Source: an uncultured Clostridia bacterium
Lineage (GTDB): Bacteria; Bacillota; Clostridia; TANB77; CAG-508
Reading direction: 5' to 3'
Length of the DNA stretch: 49,504 nucleotides
NCBI GenBank assembly: GCA_944387535.1
Contig: CALXFI010000005.1
Coordinates: 1 to 49,504 of the forward strand
Shown: positions 43,457 through 49,504 of the stretch, one piece after another
How the letters are laid out: each line of letters begins with the position of its first letter
How positions within the stretch are numbered: the first letter of the stretch is position 1
Made by a program: the position numbers and the translations under genes
Notes under the pieces: generated by a model
What the model was told of the DNA's origin: nothing
Databases searched by the model: none
What the model saw: the letters and a program-made list of their open reading frames with translations, nothing else

Positions 43457-44767
43457 ATGAGAAACTTTTTTATTATATTAATTATGAAAATATTAAATGT
43501 GATTTTAAAAATTTTTGGTAAACATGGAGGTAATTTCTTAGGAAAAATTGCATATAAATGGAACCCTGAAATTTTCAAATATTTTAAAGTAAAATGTCCT
43601 GTTATAGCAGTTACTGCAACAAATGGTAAGACCATGACAAATAATGCTATAGGTTTTGTGTTTAAAACTGCTGGCAAAAAAGTTGTAAGTAACACAGAAG
43701 GAAATAATATGGAAACAGGTATACTATCTACTATACTTAAAAATTGTACTTTAACTGGAAAAATAAAAGCAGATTACTTAGTTTTTGAAGTTGATGAAGG
43801 TTATGTTCCTGTAGTATTTAAAGATTTTCCATTAAATACTTTAGTTATTTTAGATTTCTTTCGTGACCAATTAGATAGAAATGGTGAAGTAGAATCTTTA
43901 ATTTTAAAGATTAATGAATTCTTAAAAACTTACAAAGGAAATTTAATATTAAATGCTGATGACCCAAATGTTGCAAGACTTGGAAAAGCTAATCCTGATA
44001 ACAAAAATATTTATTACTTTAGTGTAGAAAAATATGCTTTTGCAACTACAGAACAAAAAGAAGCAGGTGAAGGAAAATTCTGTCCTTTCTGTAAAACAAA
44101 ACTTGAATATGAATATTATCAATATTCTCACATAGGAAAATTCAAATGTCCAAACTGTGGTTATGGTGATAATCCAATTTATAAATTAGCTACTGATGTT
44201 GATTTAAAAAACAGAACTTTTAAAGTAGATAATGTGAGCTATAAAATAAGATTTAATAGTATTTATAATATATATAATCTAACTGCAGTAATTGCTTGTG
44301 TTAGTTTATATAATATAGATACTGAAATTGTAAAAACTGCTTTATCTAAATTTGTATTAAATAATGGTAGATTAGAAGAAGTAAAAGTTAGAGGCGTTCC
44401 AACTATTATAAATTTAGCTAAAAACCCAACCGGTAGTAATGTAAGTCTTAGAATTTTAAATGAAGATGATGAAGAAAAAGAATTGTTATTTGTTTTAAAT
44501 GATAATATTGCAGATGGATTTGATGTTTCTTGGATTTGGGATATTAATTTTGATAATTTAAATAATGTATCAAGAATTGTAACTTCTGGAACAAGAGCTT
44601 ATGATATAGCAATTAGAATAAAAACTTCAGGCTTTGATGCAAGTAAAATAGAACCATATTTAGACTTACATGAAGCTGTGGAAGCTTTATATAAAACAGA
44701 CGTTAAAAAATATGTTATTGCAAACTATACAGCTTTACAACCAACAAGAAAAGAATTAAAATTATAG
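43457..44767 (+). CDS. murT: Lipid II isoglutaminyl synthase, MurT subunit
   Basis: A 436-residue Mur-ligase-like subunit. It has the ATP loop AVTATNGKTMTNN (about residues 53-65), a four-Cys zinc ribbon insert (CPFCKTKLEY and CPNCGYGD, about 213-236) characteristic of MurT, and the DUF1727 C-terminal domain (NLAKNPTGSNVSLRIL, DGFDVSWIWDINFD). With GatD it amidates the D-Glu of lipid II to D-isoGln. GGAG precedes the ATG. Confidence 0.95.
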   Translation: MRNFFIILIMKILNVILKIFGKHGGNFLGKIAYKWNPEIFKYFKVKCPVIAVTATNGKTMTNNAIGFVFKTAGKKVVSNTEGNNMETGILSTILKNCTLTGKIKADYLVFEVDEGYVPVVFKDFPLNTLVILDFFRDQLDRNGEVESLILKINEFLKTYKGNLILNADDPNVARLGKANPDNKNIYYFSVEKYAFATTEQKEAGEGKFCPFCKTKLEYEYYQYSHIGKFKCPNCGYGDNPIYKLATDVDLKNRTFKVDNVSYKIRFNSIYNIYNLTAVIACVSLYNIDTEIVKTALSKFVLNNGRLEEVKVRGVPTIINLAKNPTGSNVSLRILNEDDEEKELLFVLNDNIADGFDVSWIWDINFDNLNNVSRIVTSGTRAYDIAIRIKTSGFDASKIEPYLDLHEAVEALYKTDVKKYVIANYTALQPTRKELKL

Positions 44768-44777
44768 GAGATTTATT

Positions 44778-45536
44778 ATGAAAGAGTTAAAAATATTATA
44801 CTTATATCCTGATATATTGGAGTTATATGGAGATTATGGAAATATTCAAATATTAAAATACCGTTTAGAAAAGCGTGGCATTAAAGCAAATGTTATTCGC
44901 TACTCTATTGGAGATGATGTGCCAAACTTTAAAGATTACGATTTAGTATTTGCAGGTGGAGGCGCTGATCAAGAGCAAAGTATTTTAGCTAAAGACTTAA
45001 TTAAATATAAAGATAATATAAAAGAAGCAGTAGATGCTGGCGTATTTTTCTTACTTATATGTGGTGCATATCAGTTATTTGGTAAATACTATAAAGGTGT
45101 AGAAGGAAATATTATTCCTGGACTTGATGTTTTTCCATATTATACGGAAGCTATTAATGATAGGAAAAAAAGATGTATTGGAAATATTGTAATTAATGTT
45201 AATTTGAACGGTAAAGAAACTAAGGTAATAGGATTTGGAAATCACGGTGGTCAAACATATGATGTAGAAACTCCTTTTGGCAAAGTACTTTTCGGTAATG
45301 GAAATAAATTTGGAGATGATAATGAAGGCTTTTTCTTAAAAAATGTTATTGCTACATATTTACATGGTCCATTACTTTCTAAAAACCCTGAACTTGCAGA
45401 TTTTATTATTAAATACTCTCTAGATAGAAAATATAATGAAGATACTGTATTAGAACCTTTAGATGATACTTTCGAAAATTTATGTAGAAAACAATTGTTA
45501 AATAGATTTTTAGCAGAGACTAAGAATAATCCCTAA
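44778..45536 (+). CDS. gatD: Lipid II isoglutaminyl synthase, glutamine amidotransferase subunit GatD
   Basis: A 252-residue class I glutamine amidotransferase-like (CobB/CobQ-type) protein; catalytic Cys95 in FLLICGAYQLFG and the His in TYLHGPLLSKNPELADF. It supplies ammonia to MurT. AGGAG precedes the ATG, 10 nt after murT. Confidence 0.95.
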   Translation: MKELKILYLYPDILELYGDYGNIQILKYRLEKRGIKANVIRYSIGDDVPNFKDYDLVFAGGGADQEQSILAKDLIKYKDNIKEAVDAGVFFLLICGAYQLFGKYYKGVEGNIIPGLDVFPYYTEAINDRKKRCIGNIVINVNLNGKETKVIGFGNHGGQTYDVETPFGKVLFGNGNKFGDDNEGFFLKNVIATYLHGPLLSKNPELADFIIKYSLDRKYNEDTVLEPLDDTFENLCRKQLLNRFLAETKNNP

Positions 45537-45561
45537 ATCTAATTAAGATTTAGGGATTATT
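45525..45561. terminator. Terminator overlapping the end of gatD
   Basis: AATAATCCCTAAATCT pairs perfectly with AGATTTAGGGATTATT; it contains the gatD stop and could also end the convergent gene at 45572. Confidence 0.85.
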
Positions 45562-45571
45562 TTACAATAAT

Positions 45572-45883
45572 TTATAAATTCTTATTTGATAATCTTATCC
45601 GAGCCTCACTTATACTTATCCCATGTCTTTTTGCATATTTCCTAATAAAAGAAAATCTACTACATTTTGCACATATGTATATTACTAATGCCAACGATAC
45701 TATTAACATTATTCCAATTATTAATACCCAATAAATTATTGCAGATAGTATTGGAATTATTATCTGTAAAATAACATACAAGAATACAAGAAGTACTCCT
45801 GATACTACAATTAAAAAGGCTGCATAAAATATCAAACTTAGATTATTAATTATTGTACCTATGACCTTGAAAAATCTTTTCAT
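45572..45883 (-). CDS. Small membrane protein of unknown function
   Basis: A 103-residue protein with two long hydrophobic helices (about residues 14-42 and 45-70) and a basic tail FIRKYAKRHGISISEARIRL. It contains an in-frame CGG at codon 95 (45599-45601). Skipping its C would read GGA TAA and end the protein at once, so the two readings differ only in the last residues. AAAGGA precedes the ATG. Family not recognised. Confidence 0.6.
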   Translation of the reverse strand: MKRFFKVIGTIINNLSLIFYAAFLIVVSGVLLVFLYVILQIIIPILSAIIYWVLIIGIMLIVSLALVIYICAKCSRFSFIRKYAKRHGISISEARIRLSNKNL

Positions 45884-45962
45884 GATATGTCCTTTCTCTT
45901 AAAGTTACAAGGTCTGCTTACTCAAAAGCTAGATATATTATAACACTTTATAATTTATTATT

Positions 45963-45992
45963 AAAGGAGCAGGTATTTAAACCTGCTCCTTT
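45963..45992 (-). terminator. Terminator of the orphan gene at 46000
   Basis: Perfect 12-bp stem AAAGGAGCAGGT / ACCTGCTCCTTT; GC-rich like the terminators of the other orphan units. Confidence 0.85.
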
Positions 45993-45999
45993 TTAGGAA

Positions 46000-46272
46000 C
46001 TAACTTTTCATGTGCCTTCTATAGCTATCTATTTGACTTTTGAAATCTTCAGCAAAATATAAAAGGTTCCTAATCATTACCTCAATATTTCTTACTGTTC
46101 TTTCGTCAATTTCTAGCTCACTATCATCTTGAAGTGATTGATAAATTGCTTGTTGTATTGTCAATGTTCCCTCTTCAATATCTTGCGCTGCAATTTGGAC
46201 ACATTTTATGGAACGCCACATATTATTTCTATCTTCTACTGTGTCATCCCTTTTTTGCCTTACTTTAGACAT
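46000..46272 (-). CDS. Small hypothetical protein
   Basis: A 90-residue charged helical protein (SKVRQKRDDTVEDRNNMWRS at the start, YFAEDFKSQIDSYRRHMKS at the end). No family recognised. Base use is somewhat more balanced than neighbours and it has a private strong terminator, like the units at 13246, 32118 and 32659, though it lacks CGG. TTAGGAGG precedes the ATG. Confidence 0.55.
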   Translation of the reverse strand: MSKVRQKRDDTVEDRNNMWRSIKCVQIAAQDIEEGTLTIQQAIYQSLQDDSELEIDERTVRNIEVMIRNLLYFAEDFKSQIDSYRRHMKS

Positions 46273-46348
46273 GTTCCCTCCTAAAAATTGTATGATACAT
46301 TACATACTTTAAATATTATATCACAAAGTAAATGTATTTTCAATGAAA

Positions 46349-46372
46349 AAGGACAAGCTTTTACTTGTCCTT
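46349..46372 (-). terminator. Terminator of nrdD
   Basis: AAGGACAAG pairs with CTTGTCCTT directly before the nrdD stop region in map order, i.e. just downstream of the gene. Confidence 0.75.
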
Positions 46373-46377
46373 CTTTA

Positions 46378-48504
46378 TTATAAGTGCATTACTCTTTGTT
46401 TAATTTCTTTAGTTTTTCCTACATTCCAGAAATTTTCTCCTAAATAACCGCATGTTCTTCTTACTACTGTCATTTTACTATGGTCTTTATTCCCACAGTT
46501 TGGGCATTCCCATTCATTATCTTTATTTATTATAATTTCCCCATCAAATCCACACACATGACAATAATCAGATTTTGTATTAAATTCAGCATATTGAATA
46601 TTGTCATAAATAAATTGAACTACAGACTCTAATGCATCTATATTTTTAGCCATATTTGGTATTTCAATATATGAAATACATCCTCCTGTCGAAATTCCTT
46701 GGAACTCACTTTCAAATTCTAATTTATCAAAAGCATCTATTTTTTCCCTTACATCTACATGATATGAATTTGTATAATATCCTTTATCTGTTATATCTTT
46801 TATCGTTCCAAATTTTTCTTTATCTATTCTTGCAAATCTATAACACAAGCTTTCTGCCGGTGTACCATATAGAGCAAATCCTATATTTGTTTCTTTCTTC
46901 CATTTATCAACAGTTGCTTTTAAATATTTCATAACTTTTATCGCAAAATCATGCCCTTTTGGATCTGTGTGAGAAACACCTTTCATTAATTTTGTTAACT
47001 CATATATTCCAATATATCCAAGTGAAATTGTTGAATATCCACCATACAATAATTTATCTATTTTTTCACCTTTTTCAAGTCTTGCTAAAGCTCCATATTG
47101 CCAGTGAATTGGGCTTATATCTGAATGTGTTCCAAGTAATGCATAATGTCTACACATTAAAGCTTCTTTACAAAGTTCTAGTCTTTCATCTAACAGTTTC
47201 CAGAATTTTTCTTCATCACCATCAGCTATTATTCCTATTTGTGGTAAGTTTATGCTTACAACACCTTGATTAAATCTTCCCTCAAATTTGTAGTTTCCAT
47301 TTTCATCTTTCCAAGGTGATAAGAAACTTCTGCACCCCATTGGACTAAATACGTTTCCTTCATAATTTTCACGCATTTTCTTTGCTGAAATATAATCTGG
47401 ATACATTCTTTTTGAAGAACATTTAACAGCAAGTTTTGTTAAATAATCATACTCTCCGCCTTTTAGAGAGTTAAATTCATCTAAAACATATACAAGTTTT
47501 GGAAATGCTGGTGTTACATATACTCCTGCTTCGTTTTTAATTCCTTCATATCTTTGTCTTAATACTTCTTCAATTATCATTGCATTTTCTTTGATATATG
47601 GATCATCTTTTTCTAAGTGTAAGAATAATGTTACAAAAGGTGATTGTCCATTTGTTGTCATTAAAGTATTTATTTGATATTGAATTGTTTGAACTCCTGC
47701 TTTTAATTCTGCTTTTAATCTATCTTGTACTATTCCTTCTATTACATCATCTGGAATTTTTCCTTTATATTTACCCTCTATTTCCTTTTTAAATTTATTA
47801 TAACTCTTTCTTAAATATTTTCCTAAATGGATTAAATCTACTGATTGTCCACCATATTGGTTGCTTGCAACTGCTGCAATTATTTGTGTTGTTACAGTAC
47901 ATGCAACTTGGAAACTTTTTGGACTTTCTATCATTTTTCCATTCATTACTGTTCCATTATCTAACATATCAGATATATTTATTAAACAGCAATTAAATAT
48001 TGGTTGAATAAAATAATCCGCATCGTGGAAATGTAAAATTCCGTCCTCATGTGCTTTTGAAATTTTTTCTGGTAATAGCATTCTTTTTGTTAAATCTCTT
48101 GATACTTCTCCTGCTATATAATCTCTTTGAGTTGATGCAAGCATTGTATTTTTGTTTGAATTTTCCTCTGCTAATTCTTTATTTTCATTTCTAATTAATC
48201 CTAATATTGATTCATCAGTTGTATTTTGTTTTCTAACTAATGCCCTCGTATAACGATACACGATATATTTTTTTGATAATTCATATCTTTGTAATTCCAT
48301 TAGTTTTTGTTCAATAATATCTTGAATATCTTCTACTAAAATTCTTTTTTTACCTAAATCTTCAATATAAGTAATTATTTCATTCATGTCTTCTCTTGTT
48401 GCTCTTTCTTTAGGTTTTACCTCTTTGTTTGCTTTAGAAATTGCGACTCTAATTTTTTCTCTATCAAAGTCTACAGCTCTTCCGTCTCTTTTGATAACTT
48501 TCAT
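46378..48504 (-). CDS. nrdD: Anaerobic (class III) ribonucleoside-triphosphate reductase
   Basis: A 708-residue NrdD with an N-terminal ATP-cone (KVIKRDGRAVDFDREKIRVA), the catalytic barrel (FSPMGCRSFLSPW; GRFNQGVVSINLPQ), the zinc site YCHVCGFDGE and WECPNCGNKD, and the glycyl-radical loop RRTCGYLGEN with Gly686. It makes dNTPs under anaerobiosis and needs the NrdG activase; nrdG is not adjacent. GGGGG precedes the ATG. It is divergent from a Crp/Fnr regulator, and a palindrome sits about 41 bp upstream of its likely transcription start. Confidence 0.95.
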   Translation of the reverse strand: MKVIKRDGRAVDFDREKIRVAISKANKEVKPKERATREDMNEIITYIEDLGKKRILVEDIQDIIEQKLMELQRYELSKKYIVYRYTRALVRKQNTTDESILGLIRNENKELAEENSNKNTMLASTQRDYIAGEVSRDLTKRMLLPEKISKAHEDGILHFHDADYFIQPIFNCCLINISDMLDNGTVMNGKMIESPKSFQVACTVTTQIIAAVASNQYGGQSVDLIHLGKYLRKSYNKFKKEIEGKYKGKIPDDVIEGIVQDRLKAELKAGVQTIQYQINTLMTTNGQSPFVTLFLHLEKDDPYIKENAMIIEEVLRQRYEGIKNEAGVYVTPAFPKLVYVLDEFNSLKGGEYDYLTKLAVKCSSKRMYPDYISAKKMRENYEGNVFSPMGCRSFLSPWKDENGNYKFEGRFNQGVVSINLPQIGIIADGDEEKFWKLLDERLELCKEALMCRHYALLGTHSDISPIHWQYGALARLEKGEKIDKLLYGGYSTISLGYIGIYELTKLMKGVSHTDPKGHDFAIKVMKYLKATVDKWKKETNIGFALYGTPAESLCYRFARIDKEKFGTIKDITDKGYYTNSYHVDVREKIDAFDKLEFESEFQGISTGGCISYIEIPNMAKNIDALESVVQFIYDNIQYAEFNTKSDYCHVCGFDGEIIINKDNEWECPNCGNKDHSKMTVVRRTCGYLGENFWNVGKTKEIKQRVMHL

Positions 48505-48538
48505 TTTACATTTCCCCCTTAAGTAAATTTATGCTCTT

Positions 48539-48544
48539 ATTATA
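48539..48544 (-). promoter_or_regulatory. Predicted -10 element of nrdD
   Basis: TATAAT on the minus strand, with no good -35 at 17 bp. The operator at 48566-48579 is centred 31 bp upstream of it, the position of a class II activator site. Confidence 0.5.
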
Positions 48545-48565
48545 TAACAACTTTTTTGTTTTTCT

Positions 48566-48579
48566 GTTGCAAAAGCAAC
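48566..48579. promoter_or_regulatory. Palindromic operator 1 (GTTGC-N4-GCAAC), nrdD side
   Basis: GTTGCAAAAGCAAC. The same site in the reverse sense recurs at 48723-48736. Crp/Fnr-family dimers bind such 5-4-5 palindromes, and a Crp/Fnr gene is adjacent. Confidence 0.65.
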
Positions 48580-48722
48580 AAAACGTTTTGTCGAATTTTA
48601 TACTTTGCTTTGTTCTAAGATTTGACAAAAATATTACATTTATATTACAAAAATGTTACAACTATATTTCTTTTATTGTTATTTTTTATGTTTATTTTAA
48701 GATAAAATATTTTTTATTTTTT

Positions 48723-48736
48723 GTTGCTTTTGCAAC
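48723..48736. promoter_or_regulatory. Palindromic operator 2 (GTTGC-N4-GCAAC), overlapping the regulator promoter
   Basis: GTTGCTTTTGCAAC. It overlaps TTGCTT (48724-48729), the -35 of a promoter with TATAAT at 48747-48752 and 17-bp spacing. A bound regulator would block this promoter. Confidence 0.65.
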
Positions 48737-48792
48737 TTTTTTATATTATAATCTTTTTATAAAATAAGATAAAAATAAAAAGGAAGATTACA

Positions 48793-49425
48793 ATGAACCT
48801 TAGTTTTAATGTAGAAAACTTTATTAAAGAGTTTGAAAACAGCTGCAATAAAGTACAAAGAAAGACTTTTGAAAAAAGTGAAGTAATTACGTCTTATATA
48901 CAAAAAAGAAATCAATTTTGTATTTTAATTTCTGGTAATGCCGATTTAGTTCGTTATGATTTAAACGGAAATAGAACTATAATAGACCACTTTACAAACA
49001 ATGATGTTTTCGGAGAGGTTTTCTATGATGTAACAACTAATAATGAATTATTAGTTGAAGCAAAATCAAAATGTGAGGTTTTAATATACAGTTATCAAAA
49101 TATTCATTATAAATGTAAGCAAAACTGTAAATTTCACCAAAAACTTACCGAGTGCTTACCAGAGCTAATTCTAGACAAAGTAACAAGCCTAAATATGAGA
49201 GTTGAACTTCTTACTAAAAGATCTACTAGAGACAAACTTCTTGGATATTTTAATCTTCTTTCTACAAGAAATTTAAGTAAAACTTTTAAACTTCCTTTTT
49301 CTCTTACAGACTTAGCAGACTACCTAAGTGTAGATAGAAGCGCCATGATGAGAGAACTTAAACTTTTAAAAGAAGAAAATTTTATAAAGAAAGATGGAAA
49401 AACAATTACATTATTATATAAATAG
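48793..49425 (+). CDS. Crp/Fnr-family transcriptional regulator
   Basis: A 210-residue regulator with an N-terminal cyclic-nucleotide-binding-type beta-roll (FCILISGNADLVRYDLNGNR, DVFGEVFYDV) and a C-terminal winged HTH (LTDLADYLSVDRSAMMRELK, about residues 171-190). Cysteines cluster at KCKQNCKFHQKLTEC in the dimerisation region, so redox or metal sensing is possible but not shown. It lies divergent from nrdD with two matching palindromes between them. AAAAGGAAG precedes the ATG. Confidence 0.88.
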   Translation: MNLSFNVENFIKEFENSCNKVQRKTFEKSEVITSYIQKRNQFCILISGNADLVRYDLNGNRTIIDHFTNNDVFGEVFYDVTTNNELLVEAKSKCEVLIYSYQNIHYKCKQNCKFHQKLTECLPELILDKVTSLNMRVELLTKRSTRDKLLGYFNLLSTRNLSKTFKLPFSLTDLADYLSVDRSAMMRELKLLKEENFIKKDGKTITLLYK

Positions 49426-49442
49426 ATGCTGTTTGGTACCAT

Positions 49443-49490
49443 AAAAGTATAATAATTAATTATAAAAATAATTGATTATTATACTTTTTT
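49443..49490 (+). terminator. Terminator of the Crp/Fnr gene
   Basis: AAAGTATAATAAT pairs with ATTATTATACTTT, followed by T-run. Confidence 0.7.
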
Positions 49491-49504
49491 CTATTATGAT
49501 AGGA

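Noticed and set aside
45572..45883. CGG-A at codon 95 as a fourth frameshift site
   Set aside because: The zero frame is open to a normal end and the +1 frame stops at once, so nothing is gained by shifting. It is kept as a caveat to the claim that native genes avoid CGG.

Overview
The window is chromosomal DNA of a very AT-rich, anaerobic, endospore-forming Firmicute, most likely an uncultured gut-type member of class Clostridia. The evidence is an Asp23/AmaP/NusB/Xse block, class III (oxygen-sensitive) ribonucleotide reductase, SCIFF ranthipeptide with its radical SAM maturase, formate-tetrahydrofolate ligase, Pta/AckA fermentation, and sporulation/germination genes (cwlJ-gerQ type pair, ytxC, gpr). 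I saw no tRNA, rRNA, CRISPR array, integrase or insertion sequence. Assignments come from reading translations and motifs; no database search was run.

Layout. 1-5.1 kb: two tandem coiled-coil proteins, two tandem acetate kinases and pta. 5.1-6.4 kb: DUF4116-repeat protein and trmB. 6.7-7.5 kb: a 5'-short FGE/C-type-lectin-fold gene whose last codons look like the variable region of a diversity-generating retroelement (DGR). 7.7-12.2 kb: an RluA pseudouridine synthase, a scar with remnants of a trxB and an rluA 3' end, an Rpn/PD-(D/E)XK transposase-like gene, trxB and ogt. 12.3-14.0 kb: cwlJ-gerQ pair and a compositionally foreign orphan. 14.2-16.8 kb: YcxB-like protein and a radical SAM / TIGR03915-type DNA-metabolism pair. 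16.8-19.2 kb: LiaF-like/DUF4097-like envelope pair and a pyrimidine-5'-nucleotidase-like HAD protein. 19.4-24.2 kb: an E2-like acyltransferase with an altered catalytic motif, DUF4912 plus GH57 glucan-branching-type enzyme, ytxC. 24.2-31.7 kb: membrane protein, XRE regulator, gpr, a triple-HTH protein, uvrA and a second, split Rpn gene. 32.1-34.1 kb: two further foreign-looking single-gene units. 34.2-40.1 kb: the asp23-amaP-DUF2273-nusB-xseA-xseB-PAP2-like-nudix-fhs run. 40.2-43.3 kb: SCIFF peptide, maturase and PLP decarboxylase. 43.4-45.5 kb: murT-gatD. 45.5-49.4 kb: two small orphans, nrdD, and a divergent Crp/Fnr regulator with paired palindromic operators.

The most interesting pattern is translational. 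Three genes (uvrA, the radical SAM gene, the second Rpn gene) are each split by one extra base. In all three, an in-frame CGG followed by A sits at a point where skipping the C restores the correct frame and reads GGA (Gly). In uvrA and the radical SAM gene the context is almost identical (AAA CTM CGG A). By eye I found CGG nowhere else in frame in the native-looking genes; it occurs as an apparent Arg codon only in a few composition-outlier genes. This suggests programmed +1 frameshifting, or a hungry or unassigned CGG codon. Assembly error and ordinary pseudogenisation remain possible. Other leads are the DGR-like variable region, a family of hairpins sharing a CCGTCCC/GGGACGG core placed just upstream of ribosome binding sites, and the operator geometry between nrdD and its neighbour regulator.
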